From the NCBI GenBank assembly GCA_050117315.1, contig JASFMY010000044.1:1-44348 (forward strand): DNA of 44,348 nt, given 5' to 3'. The notes under the pieces were generated by a model. That model saw only the letters and a program-made list of their open reading frames with translations. It was not told where the DNA came from and did no database searches. The position numbers were made by a program, and so were the translations under genes. This stretch comes from JANQIV01 sp050117315. Its GTDB lineage: Bacteria; Bacteroidota; Ignavibacteria; Ignavibacteriales; Melioribacteraceae. This document shows positions 1 to 7,858 of this stretch, one piece after another (position 1 is the stretch's first letter; every line of letters starts with the position of its first letter).

Positions 1-288
1 GATGCTAAATGGGACGGACTCAAGGGTTATATAACTAACACCGAATTATCTAATGAAGAGGTAATAGAACAATACAAACAGTTATGGCATATTGAAAAGA
101 CATTCCGAATATCTAAAATGGATTTACGTATACGTCCAATCTTTCATTACTTAAAAAAGAGAATAGAAGCTCACATTTGCATATCATTTGCAGCAGATGT
201 TGTTTATAAAGAGCTGGAGTGTCAATTAAAAAATCTAAAATCTCAGTTAAGTGTTGAAAAAGTAATAGATATATTAAAAAACATTTAG
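1..288 (+). pseudogene. IS1634-family (IS4-type DDE) transposase, C-terminal fragment cut by the window edge
   Basis: An open frame runs from base 1 to a TAG at 286-288 and has no start in the window. It reads as the C-terminal part of an IS1634-type DDE transposase: the stretch IEKTFRISKMDLRIRPIF followed by RIEAHICISFAA is the conserved block carrying the last catalytic Glu. The remaining tail of about 30 residues is ordinary for the family. Whether the gene is intact upstream cannot be seen. Family assignment rests on recalled sequence similarity, not a search. Confidence 0.7.
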
Positions 289-409
289 GCTATAACAATT
301 ACTACTCCTTATTCAAAAACAAAGTATACCAGGTTGTTGATTAAAAATGATGAACAAGCTCAATTACTAAACTTCTTCAATATCCCTTTTGCGTGTCCCA
401 GTGCGTAAG

Positions 410-600
410 TCAGGAGTTACTAACGTACCTATGCCTTGAATGCTCAATTTGGCGTATATTTTTAACTGGTCATTTATTGTTGCAATTATGCTTCTCTTTC
501 TCAAAATTAACTTATCTTCTAGTGAAAAAGTTTGTTTTTCATGTTTTTTTATCGTGGTGAACAATTTTATAGAATTCCTCGGTGTAAAGTGCCCTTTAGT
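410..600 (-). pseudogene. IS982-family transposase remnant, frameshifted
   Basis: The minus strand encodes SLEDKLILRKRSIIATINDQ, the conserved C-terminal block of IS982 transposases. Immediately after QLK the frame is lost. Adding one base to the A-run (plus-strand T-run 459-463) restores NIRQIEHSRHR, the next conserved block of the family, which then stops at 410-412. The N-terminal catalytic half is not recognisable upstream. This is a dead IS fragment with a readable one-base deletion; the upstream limit of the remnant is uncertain. Confidence 0.7.
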
Positions 601-695
601 CTGAAAGCAATAAAATAGGTAGCATTGGATACATGAATATGAGGTAATAAATTTCTTCTATGAAAATGAAATTTTTCCATTATGTCATTTTGTTT

Positions 696-722
696 GTAAC
701 TCAGATTTCAAATCTGAGTTAC
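696..722. repeat. 27-base palindrome over the phzF-like stop codon
   Basis: Arms GTAACTCAGATTT (696-708) and AAATCTGAGTTAC (710-722) are perfect complements around a single base. The stop codon of the PhzF-family gene (719-721, minus strand) lies inside the right arm. No U-tract follows on the minus strand, so it is a structured 3' end or dispersed palindrome and not a classical intrinsic terminator. Confidence 0.7.
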
Positions 723-1498
723 AGATTTATCTCTCCCACGGAATATAAAACTGCAGCACCGGAAATATTAACCCGGTTTCCTAAATTTTCAAGAATCAAC
801 TCACCGCCGCGTTTTGAAATTTGTTTTGCATTCATTTTCTTTTTTCCAAGTCTTTCCGACCAGAACGGTGTAAGCAAAGTGTGTGCAAAGCCGGTTACGG
901 GATCTTCGTCAATTCCTGCACTCGGCACAAAATAGCGTGATACAAAGTCAACACCTTCACCTTTGGCAGTAATTATTATTCCGTCTGAGTGTACTTCTTC
1001 AAAAGTTCTGAAGTCGGGTTTTATATCTAAAATTTCTTTCTGAGATTCAAATACAGCCAAATAGGATTTGTTGAAATACAATTCTTTTGGCTCTTTGCCC
1101 AAAGCTAATCCAACCTTTTCGTTTGGCTCTGTTTTTTCGGGGATGTTAGAAGGGAAATTCAAAGTTATCAAGTTACTGTTGCTGGTAATTACTAATTCGC
1201 CGCTTTTGGAATTGAATCTTATTTCGCTCACATCTTTATCAATAAAATTAAATATCACAAAAGATGATGCAAGTGTAGCATGTCCGCAAAGAGGAACTTC
1301 AGTAGTGGGTGTCATCCAGCGAATATCGTAATGATCCCCGTTTTTAACAAAAAAAGCTGTTTCAGAAAGATTGTTTTCCATAGCAATGTTTTGCAGAAGT
1401 TCGTTGGGCAGCCATTCCTTCATGGGACAAACCGCCGCAGGATTTCCACCGAATAAATTTTTTGTAAATGCATCTACAATATAAATTGGTTGCTTCAT
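719..1498 (-). CDS. PhzF family isomerase/epimerase-like protein
   Basis: The 259-residue product has the two-lobed PhzF (diaminopimelate-epimerase fold) layout. The N-terminal lobe has GNPAAVCP (about 18-25), the conserved Glu46 in NNLSETAFF, and CGHATLA (71-77). The second lobe has DEDPVTGFAHTL, where family members usually have G-S-A-H and this protein has G-F-A-H. PhzF homologues act as cofactor-free isomerases, but the substrate of this branch is unknown and phenazine synthesis is not implied, since no other phz gene is present. The start overlaps the stop of the upstream GNAT frame by ATGA, which suggests translational coupling. Length is slightly short of the 260-300 typical for the family. 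Confident on family, not on substrate. Confidence 0.88.
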   Translation of the reverse strand: MKQPIYIVDAFTKNLFGGNPAAVCPMKEWLPNELLQNIAMENNLSETAFFVKNGDHYDIRWMTPTTEVPLCGHATLASSFVIFNFIDKDVSEIRFNSKSGELVITSNSNLITLNFPSNIPEKTEPNEKVGLALGKEPKELYFNKSYLAVFESQKEILDIKPDFRTFEEVHSDGIIITAKGEGVDFVSRYFVPSAGIDEDPVTGFAHTLLTPFWSERLGKKKMNAKQISKRGGELILENLGNRVNISGAAVLYSVGEINL

Positions 1499-2001
1499 TT
1501 GTTCTTCTCCCTTTTTACAAATTCATATTTCAGAAGACCATATCTTAGCACACTAATGTATTTCCCATTTTGATATTTTGCCTCTCTTAATTCTCCTTCA
1601 AAAATAAAACCTAAACTCTCAATGATTTTTCGTGAACGCTTGTTCGTTTCTATAACCTCAGCTTCTAAACGGTGAAGATTCATCCTGTTAAATGCAAAAT
1701 CAATTATCTTTTTTAGAATTGCTTTTGCATATCCTTTCCCCTGGTGTTCTTTTTTTAATATCAAACTTTATTCGGCTTTTCTGTTAAACCAGCGTAACCT
1801 GTTGAATGAGACTTCACCGATTATCTCATTTCCTTTTTCAATTTTAAATGAAATTTTTTCCGGCATCTGAGAAGGGTAAGACCTGGTTTCAGACATTTGA
1901 TCCAGATATTCTTTATCGTAGCCGATAGTTTCTAAACTTTTGTCATCTGAAGAAAGTGAGGTAAGCTTTAGCTCATCAAATTTTATTTCAATTGGATTCA
2001 T
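1495..2001 (-). pseudogene. GNAT N-acetyltransferase interrupted by an in-frame TAA
   Basis: Two halves in the same frame make one acetyltransferase of about 168 codons. The N-terminal 77 residues end GEVSFNRLRWFNRKAE, then a TAA at 1768-1770, then SLILKKEHQGKGYAKAILKK and the rest of the fold. The second half carries the acetyl-CoA loop (QGKGYA) and the C-terminal NKRSRKIIESLGFIFEGELR block typical of ribosomal-protein-type (RimJ-like) GNATs. Only one codon separates the gene from being open, so the loss is recent or is a sequencing error. Translation restart at the TTG (1762-1764) would give only the C-terminal half. The 3' end overlaps the PhzF gene by ATGA. Confidence 0.8.
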
Positions 2002-2074
2002 TTTGATGATAAAAGAGACTTATTATAACATCATTTGTAAATAATTGATAGCCCTGCCCTTAACTAAGGTTTAA

Positions 2075-3151
2075 TTAATATCCTTTTTTTGAAACTAACT
2101 CAAAATCTGCTTTAGCCATAATTTTAACTAGTTCGCTAAATTTAACTTTCGGTTTCCAGCCGAATAGTTTTTCAGCTTTGGACGGATCGCCGATCAGCAT
2201 GTCAACTTCAGTCGGCCGGTAATAGTGAGGGGAAACTTCAACTACAACATCGCCTTTTTTTATTTTGTATCCTTTTGCTTCGTCAAAATGTTTCACAATT
2301 CCTGTTTCGTTTTCATTTTCACCTTGCCATTCCAATTCAACACCGAATTCTTTGAAGGTTAAGTCTGTAAATTCCCTAACTGTATGAGTCTCTCCTGTGG
2401 CAATTACAAAATCTTCTGCTTTTTCTTGTTGGAGAATTCGCCACATTGCTTCACAATATTCTGGCGCATATCCCCAGTCGCGTTTAGCGTTCAAGTTCCC
2501 GAGCACCATTTTTTTATCGATACCGTGTAAAATTCGTGCGGCAGTTCTCGTAATTTTTCTGGTTACAAAAGTTTCACCTCTTCGCGGTGATTCATGGTTA
2601 AACAAAATTCCGTTACTGGCAAAAATGTTATAAGCTTCACGGTAGTTTACAATTATCCAGTAACCGTAAAGTTTTGCAACCCCGTAAGGTGAGCGCGGGT
2701 AAAACGGCGTGCTTTCCGTCTGCGGTACTTCCTGTACTTTTCCGTATAATTCACTTGTAGATGCCTGATAAAATTTAACTTTGTTAAGCCCGGTTTCTCT
2801 AATTGCATCTAAAAAACGCAGTGTACCTAAAGCATCAACTTGAGCTGTGTAATCCGGGATCTCAAAAGAAACTTTTACATGACTTTGTGCAGCCAAATTA
2901 TAGATTTCATCCGGTTCAATTTTTTCAAGTAATCTGTTCAAGTTGCTAGTGTCTACCAAATCACCATAATGCAAAAACAATTTTTCGTCATGTATCTCGG
3001 GATCGTTAAATAAATGATCAATTCTTTTAGTATTAAATGAACTACTTCTTCTAATTATGCCGTGAACTTCGTAACCTTTTTCCAAAAGAATTTCCGTTAG
3101 ATAACTTCCGTCCTGCCCGGTTATTCCTGTTATCAGCGCTTTCTTATTCAT
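2075..3151 (-). CDS. gmd: GDP-mannose 4,6-dehydratase
   Basis: Converts GDP-D-mannose to GDP-4-keto-6-deoxy-D-mannose, the first step to GDP-L-fucose and related deoxyhexoses of cytoplasmic origin used in surface glycans. The 358-residue protein is an extended SDR: NADP-binding GITGQDG (9-15), the Thr132/Glu134 pair in STSELYG, and the catalytic Tyr156-x3-Lys160 in SPYGVAK. The long C-terminal substrate-binding part (FNHESPRRGETFVTRKIT, RDWGYAPEY) is diagnostic of Gmd. An upstream in-frame start would add 33 residues of non-homologous sequence running into fcl, so the ATG at 3151, which begins MNKKALITGITGQDG, is preferred. It overlaps the end of fcl by 8 bases, so the two are one transcription and translation unit. 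Confidence 0.95.
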   Translation of the reverse strand: MNKKALITGITGQDGSYLTEILLEKGYEVHGIIRRSSSFNTKRIDHLFNDPEIHDEKLFLHYGDLVDTSNLNRLLEKIEPDEIYNLAAQSHVKVSFEIPDYTAQVDALGTLRFLDAIRETGLNKVKFYQASTSELYGKVQEVPQTESTPFYPRSPYGVAKLYGYWIIVNYREAYNIFASNGILFNHESPRRGETFVTRKITRTAARILHGIDKKMVLGNLNAKRDWGYAPEYCEAMWRILQQEKAEDFVIATGETHTVREFTDLTFKEFGVELEWQGENENETGIVKHFDEAKGYKIKKGDVVVEVSPHYYRPTEVDMLIGDPSKAEKLFGWKPKVKFSELVKIMAKADFELVSKKGY

Positions 3152-4100
3152 ATTTATTTTGATTCTCCAAATACCATTTATACGTTTTACTAATTCCTTC
3201 TTCCAAACTAATTTTATGTTTCCATCCCAGGTCATGAATTCTTGATACATCCAGCAGCTTACGCGGTGTGCCGTCAGGTTTGGATAAATCTTGAGCTATC
3301 TCGCCTTCAAAGCCAACAATATTTTTTATTGTCTGAGCCAATTCACCTATACCTAAATCTTCACCTGTACCGATATTAAGTTGAGATATATTTTGTTCAT
3401 ATAGATCAGAAGCGTTAACATTTTCCAAAAGAAAAACAATTGCATCTGCCAAGTCATCAACAAACAAAAATTCTCTTTTTGGTTTTCCTGAACCCCAAAC
3501 AACAACATCTTTTTCGTTGTTTATTTTTGCTTCGTGAAATTTTCTAATCAGCGCCGGTAAAACATGGGATGTTTCCAAATTAAAATTATCATTTAAGCCG
3601 TATAAGTTTGTAGGCATTGCTGAAAAGAAATTAGAGTCGTACTGTTTGTAATAGTTTTCACATAATTTAATGCCGGCAATTTTAGCTATTGCGTAAGGTT
3701 CGTTGGTGTATTCAAGAGTATCCGTCAGAAGATATTCCTCTTTTAACGGCTGCGGGGCAAGTTTAGGGTAGATACATGAGCTCCCCAGAAATATTAATTT
3801 CTCCACGTTATTTTTATAAGAGGCATGTATTATATTTGATTCAATCATTAGGTTATCATAAATAAATTCTGCCCGGTAAGTATTGTTTGCAAGAATACCG
3901 CCGACTTTTGCAGCAGCTATTATAACAATGTCGGGCTTTTCTTCATCAAAAAATTTTTCAGTGTCTACCTGTCTAATTAAATTTAATTCTTGTAGTGACC
4001 TGGAGACAATATTTATGTAACCTTTCTTAACCAAACAACGGGTAATAGCAGAGCCTACCATGCCGCTGTGCCCTGCTACGTATATTTTTTTCTCTTTCAT
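3144..4100 (-). CDS. fcl: GDP-L-fucose synthase
   Basis: Epimerises and reduces the Gmd product to GDP-L-fucose with NADPH. The 318-residue protein has GHSGMVG (10-16) for the cofactor, the LGSSCIYPK segment with Ser107/Cys109, and Tyr136-x3-Lys140 (PYAIAK). PTNLYGLNDNF and the ending WKHKISLEEGISKTYKWY are typical of Fcl/WcaG. The ATG at 4100 is chosen over an upstream TTG (4118) because it starts the conserved KKIYVAGHSGMVG directly and lies just past the preceding GNAT stop. With gmd downstream the pair makes GDP-L-fucose; the glycosyltransferase that would use it is not in the window. Confidence 0.94.
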   Translation of the reverse strand: MKEKKIYVAGHSGMVGSAITRCLVKKGYINIVSRSLQELNLIRQVDTEKFFDEEKPDIVIIAAAKVGGILANNTYRAEFIYDNLMIESNIIHASYKNNVEKLIFLGSSCIYPKLAPQPLKEEYLLTDTLEYTNEPYAIAKIAGIKLCENYYKQYDSNFFSAMPTNLYGLNDNFNLETSHVLPALIRKFHEAKINNEKDVVVWGSGKPKREFLFVDDLADAIVFLLENVNASDLYEQNISQLNIGTGEDLGIGELAQTIKNIVGFEGEIAQDLSKPDGTPRKLLDVSRIHDLGWKHKISLEEGISKTYKWYLENQNKYE

Positions 4101-4104
4101 CAAT

Positions 4105-4536
4105 TTAATATTTCTCAAGTGGTTTGTATTGCATAATTCTTTCAGGTGTTTTCAATTCGGTAAAGCCGAATTTTTCATACAGTCCGTGTGCATCTTTTGT
4201 AGCCAGCATCCAACCTCTTAAACCTTGCAGCTCTTCATGGTTCATAATTTCTTGCATCAGCCATTTTGAAAGACCTTTGCCTCTGTGACTTTCTAAAATA
4301 AAAACATCAGCCAAATAAGCAAATGTAGCATTATCTGTGACCAGTCTTGCAAATCCAGCTTGGTCATTATGAAAATAAACTCCGAAGCACATAGATTTTT
4401 TGATTGATTTTTTTACAATGTCAAAAGATATGTTTTCCGCCCAGTATGATTTTTTTAAATATGAGTGGATTAAAATTGGGTCTAGCTTCTTTTTGTCTGT
4501 ACTGATTGTGTAACCTTTGATATGGAATTCTTTCAT
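4105..4536 (-). CDS. GNAT family N-acetyltransferase
   Basis: A 143-residue single-domain acetyltransferase. The core reads FARLVTDNATFAYLADVFIL, then the acetyl-CoA pyrophosphate loop ESHRGKGLSKWLMQEIM (Q/RxxGxG type), then the end LATKDAHGLYEKFGFTEL and a short tail PERIMQYKPL. This arrangement is common in small stand-alone GNATs that acetylate an amine or amino acid; the substrate cannot be read from sequence. It lies 4 bases before fcl and 21 bases after the methyltransferase, so it is probably cotranscribed with both, which does not by itself link it to fucose synthesis. Confidence 0.85.
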   Translation of the reverse strand: MKEFHIKGYTISTDKKKLDPILIHSYLKKSYWAENISFDIVKKSIKKSMCFGVYFHNDQAGFARLVTDNATFAYLADVFILESHRGKGLSKWLMQEIMNHEELQGLRGWMLATKDAHGLYEKFGFTELKTPERIMQYKPLEKY

Positions 4537-4557
4537 AGTTTTTCCCGGGTGAGTTTT

Positions 4558-5319
4558 TTATTTATGAGCAATGTAAACAAATGCCTCGCCATGAGTTGAA
4601 ATTATTTTTTTCCTTTCAATTTGTATTCTGCTGAACCCAGCTTTTTCAAGCATTAGTAAAAACTCATACTGTCCATACCATCTCAATATTATTTCACCGA
4701 TTACCGTTTCATTCAGCCTGCCGTTTTGATATAGCTCATACTTGTATAAGCCGTTTATGGTTTGTTCATATAGATTGTTTTTGTTTGATACATATACTAA
4801 AAGCTTTTCTCTTTTATTGTTGTATCCTTCCCTTCCTTTCACCCAAACGCCGTCGTTTAATAAATTATTTTTTTCCAGAGGTGTGAACAAATCTAAAATT
4901 AAAACACCGCTGTCCAATAAGTGGTCATGTATTTTACCCAGCGCTGTTTGTGCATCTATCCTGTTGGAAATCAACTGGAATGAACCGCCTGCTATAAAAA
5001 TTGTATTGTACTTTTTAGGTAATTTTAATTCTGCGAAATCTTGTTCGTATATTTCCGATGATAAATTAATCTCTTTAATTTTCCTTTTGCAAATTTCATT
5101 CATTTCGGATGAGAAATCAATGCCGTCAACAATAACTCCTTCTTTCAAAAGCTCGGTTAGTATTCTTCCGGTACCGCTTGCAAGTTCTAAGGCCGGCCCT
5201 CCAAATCTTTTTATTATATCTTTGTAGAATATGATATCATTTTTCTCGGACTCTAAAATGATATCATACCATTCTGCAACTATCCCACAGTAATGGGATT
5301 TGTTGATATTGTTGCTCAT
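4558..5319 (-). CDS. Class I SAM-dependent methyltransferase
   Basis: The 253-residue protein has a Rossmann methyltransferase core. Motif I is ALELASGTGRILTELL (43-58), the acidic end of strand beta-2 is VDGIDFS (64-70), and motif IV-like YNTIFIAGGSFQLI follows. The C-terminal half holds the substrate cap (LYKYELYQNGRL, IILRWYGQYEFLLMLEKAGF). Nothing points to a specific acceptor; small metabolites or antibiotics are plausible for this subfamily. It starts 15 bases after the PadR-type regulator, a pairing that usually means local control by that repressor. Confidence 0.85.
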   Translation of the reverse strand: MSNNINKSHYCGIVAEWYDIILESEKNDIIFYKDIIKRFGGPALELASGTGRILTELLKEGVIVDGIDFSSEMNEICKRKIKEINLSSEIYEQDFAELKLPKKYNTIFIAGGSFQLISNRIDAQTALGKIHDHLLDSGVLILDLFTPLEKNNLLNDGVWVKGREGYNNKREKLLVYVSNKNNLYEQTINGLYKYELYQNGRLNETVIGEIILRWYGQYEFLLMLEKAGFSRIQIERKKIISTHGEAFVYIAHK

Positions 5320-5334
5320 AATATTTCCTTAGCT

Positions 5335-5913
5335 TCAATTCATTCGTAAATCGAATGCAGACTTAGTAGATCTGTACTTTTGAATATTCAATTGCCTGTT
5401 TAATTCTTTTAGCGTTTTAATTTCCGCTTCAGAAATATGCAACTGATGTTTCAAAAGCATCAATCCGGCAAGCGGTCTTTTGCCGTCAATTTCATAACTA
5501 AGTATTTGCTTTTTTAATCTGAATAATGAACTTTCCAAATCTGCTAATTTCTTTTTTAATAATGAAATTATTTTATCTTTTGTAAGATTTTTATTTAAGA
5601 GAAGAGCAACATCGATTTTGGAAATTTCGTCTTTCGGTTTTGCTAAGTATTCTTCTAAAGTTTCTTTTAATTTTTCTTTTCCTTCAATTGTTAGCTTGTA
5701 AAAAGTTTTTACCGGTAAGTTACCAGATTTTTCTTTTCTACCTTCAACAAATCCGGATTTAGATAAATTTTTTATTGTAGCATAAACCGTTGAATCTGCA
5801 ATTGGAAACCAATTCGTTGTCTCAAGATTTTTGAGCATCTTGGTAATTTCATAAGGGTTTAATTCTTTCTCGGATATTACACCTAGAATTAGTGCAGATA
5901 ATTTTGATAACAT
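5335..5913 (-). CDS. PadR family transcriptional regulator
   Basis: The 192-residue product opens with a PadR winged-helix domain: LSALILGVISEKELNPYEI, then the recognition region TVYATIKNLSKSGFVEGRKE and the wing KTFYKLTIEGKEKL. A helical C-terminal dimerisation part (about 95-190) is rich in Lys/Glu/Leu and probably coiled-coil. PadR repressors are relieved by small ligands such as phenolics or antimicrobials and often repress themselves and the next gene; here that is the methyltransferase 15 bases downstream. The 60-base gap to the SIR2 gene upstream is where its operator would be expected, but no clear dyad was recognised there. Confidence 0.85.
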   Translation of the reverse strand: MLSKLSALILGVISEKELNPYEITKMLKNLETTNWFPIADSTVYATIKNLSKSGFVEGRKEKSGNLPVKTFYKLTIEGKEKLKETLEEYLAKPKDEISKIDVALLLNKNLTKDKIISLLKKKLADLESSLFRLKKQILSYEIDGKRPLAGLMLLKHQLHISEAEIKTLKELNRQLNIQKYRSTKSAFDLRMN

Positions 5914-5973
5914 TTTACAAAAAGTTGTTTTATTGGTGGAGCACTATAAAAATAAAGGAAGAAATCTGCAAAG

Positions 5974-7089
5974 TCAATTGGTGGTTAATATTTTTTTTAG
6001 AATAGTTTTCTTTGTTACCAATTCTTCAAAAGATATTTTGACGAATCTAATATTTTTGGTTAATGATAGATAGTTAGTCTTTAATTTTTTCTCTTTCTTG
6101 GGATTAATGATGATTAGTTCTTTATCATCATTTACATGTTTTTTTAGTAACGCTTTGATATTAATATCTGCATTAGAAAGTGAGTACCCTATAAAAACAA
6201 TTTTTTTTGCAACTCTTATTTCTCTAGATGCTTCGTTAAATAACTGTGATAAAATTGGATGATTCCAATTCTTAACAAATGACGGGGGCATGATTAATGT
6301 TTGAAATTCAGTGCCGTCGATAGGACAGACATATTCATATTCTTCCCCGTCCGGATGTTTTATCCCAATTAATTTCCCATGTTCCAAATCTATTTTCCTG
6401 TCCCAAGTGGTAAGCAGAACCTGGTTGCAGCAGTTACAGTATTTCCAGTTTAAGCTGCCGTGTACTTTTAGAACTTTAAAGGATACCGGATTAATAAATT
6501 CCTTCGATTTTATCGGCTGCCTGGGGTTTATCCAGAAATTAAATTCTTTTAATTTATCTCCCTTTTCATAGTTCATTAAATGAGTGCAGTAATCAATAAA
6601 CCCGATTTTCTTTTTATAGAATTCAGCGAAGGAATGCTCCAATAAGTTGTCGTAGTTCAAAGTAATAATAGAAACATTTGAGTTTTCATTTATTATTATA
6701 TCCCAAAAATCATGGTAATATTTCGAAGGTTTATCGGTTTCTTTATTAACAATATGATGAATTAGTTTAATTAGATATTCCTTAATGTTAATAAGCTTAG
6801 AGTTAGTATAGTAAAAACTCAAGCTTTCATTTTGCTGGATGAAGTAATCTAAAAAGCCAAATACAGCTTCTAATTGTGGATATATATTTTCTTCATGTGA
6901 GATATAAAAGTTTTCGTGAATGAATTTATGAACTTCTTTACCGATAAGTGAATTTTTAATTTCTGCATTCTCATCCGATAGAAGCATGGGAAGAATATGT
7001 TTCTGCAAGGGTACGCCATCAGGATGTGAAGCTCCGGCACCCAAAACAAAAACAACGTCTCTTCTGGGTTTATATTCAAAAAATTTCAT
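5974..7089 (-). CDS. SIR2-like domain protein, possible NAD-consuming effector
   Basis: The 371-residue protein has the hallmarks of the SIR2 NAD-binding fold. These are FVLGAGAS (14-21) at the N-terminus, TLNYD (143-147, matching the sirtuin T-x-N-x-D motif), His210 in KVHGSLNW (catalytic His position), and FIGYSLSNADINI near the end. A Cys-rich insertion follows the His (Cys218, Cys220, Cys221, then Cys255), so a metal-binding loop is possible but lacks a clean CxxC pair. Such SIR2_2-type proteins include NADases of antiphage systems (Thoeris ThsA, DSR, SIR2-HerA). None of the usual partners (TIR, HerA, pAgo) is adjacent, so defence is an inference. It follows rsmG by 76 bases and has no visible Shine-Dalgarno site. 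It is not a typical protein deacetylase in length or context. Confidence 0.78.
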   Translation of the reverse strand: MKFFEYKPRRDVVFVLGAGASHPDGVPLQKHILPMLLSDENAEIKNSLIGKEVHKFIHENFYISHEENIYPQLEAVFGFLDYFIQQNESLSFYYTNSKLINIKEYLIKLIHHIVNKETDKPSKYYHDFWDIIINENSNVSIITLNYDNLLEHSFAEFYKKKIGFIDYCTHLMNYEKGDKLKEFNFWINPRQPIKSKEFINPVSFKVLKVHGSLNWKYCNCCNQVLLTTWDRKIDLEHGKLIGIKHPDGEEYEYVCPIDGTEFQTLIMPPSFVKNWNHPILSQLFNEASREIRVAKKIVFIGYSLSNADINIKALLKKHVNDDKELIIINPKKEKKLKTNYLSLTKNIRFVKISFEELVTKKTILKKILTTN

Positions 7090-7165
7090 ATAACAAGATA
7101 TAAAAAGACCGTGAAATTACGGAGCGGTAAAATGAGTTTAACAAAAAGAAAATATAAGAAATCTA

Positions 7166-7846
7166 TTACTTCGTTAATTCAAGCAGAATTAATTTCTTAC
7201 CTTTTTCATTCTTTGTGTTAGTAGGTTTATAGGCAAGTTCAAAGATGGTTGATTTCTTTATATATGCCTTATACTTCATTTCAGCAGTTTTAAATTCCTG
7301 GTCTAGGTCGCCACCTTTAATAGAGATTAAATATGCTTTATCTTTAATTAAAGGAATTGAATATCTGAATAATATTATTAAAGGAACGGTTGCTCTGCTT
7401 ACAATAAGGTCAAATGTGTTGGCATACTTTTCTTTAAATTCTTCGCTTTCCACTCTGCTGTTTTCCGCTTTAACATTGCTTAGTTTTAAGTTGTCAATAA
7501 ATTCCTGTACGGCTTCAATTTTTTTAGAAGTTGAATCAGCTAATACTCCTTTCATTAGAGGCTTCATAATAGCAACTGGAATACCTGGAAGTCCGCCGCC
7601 AGTACCGATATCTAAAAACCTGGAAACTTTATCAGGAAGATATTCAACTATAAGCGAAGAAATAAAGATGTGATTCTCAATTATCTTCTCAACATCTTTC
7701 CTAGAAATTAGATTGGTTACTTCGTTTTTATCAACTAAAAGTTTAGCATAGTGTGCCAATCTTTCAAGTTGATAAATGTCAGGATTAAGACTGTTATCCC
7801 AGAAGAACTTTTTGAGTTCACGAAGATAAAGTTCTTGTTTATCCAA
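7166..7846 (-). CDS. rsmG: 16S rRNA (guanine-527 N7) methyltransferase RsmG
   Basis: Methylates N7 of G527 in 16S rRNA. The 226-residue product has LERLAHYAKLLVDKNEVTNLIS at the N-terminus and the SAM motif I FLDIGTGGGLPGIPVAI (77-93). It also has the basic late block VSRATVPLIILFRYSIPLI and a C-terminal strand ending KKLILLELTK. Length is normal for the family. It starts 12 bases after mnmG, the classic gidA-gidB pair near bacterial origins. Confidence 0.94.
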   Translation of the reverse strand: MDKQELYLRELKKFFWDNSLNPDIYQLERLAHYAKLLVDKNEVTNLISRKDVEKIIENHIFISSLIVEYLPDKVSRFLDIGTGGGLPGIPVAIMKPLMKGVLADSTSKKIEAVQEFIDNLKLSNVKAENSRVESEEFKEKYANTFDLIVSRATVPLIILFRYSIPLIKDKAYLISIKGGDLDQEFKTAEMKYKAYIKKSTIFELAYKPTNTKNEKGKKLILLELTK

Positions 7847-7858
7847 AAATCCCTCAGA

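Noticed and set aside
660..935. Open frame of 91 codons on the plus strand.
   Set aside because: It lies opposite the phzF-like gene and has no recognisable protein; a shadow frame.
5974..7089. Calling the SIR2 gene and neighbours a defence island.
   Set aside because: Neighbours are rsmG, a PadR-methyltransferase pair and sugar genes; no known defence partner is present.
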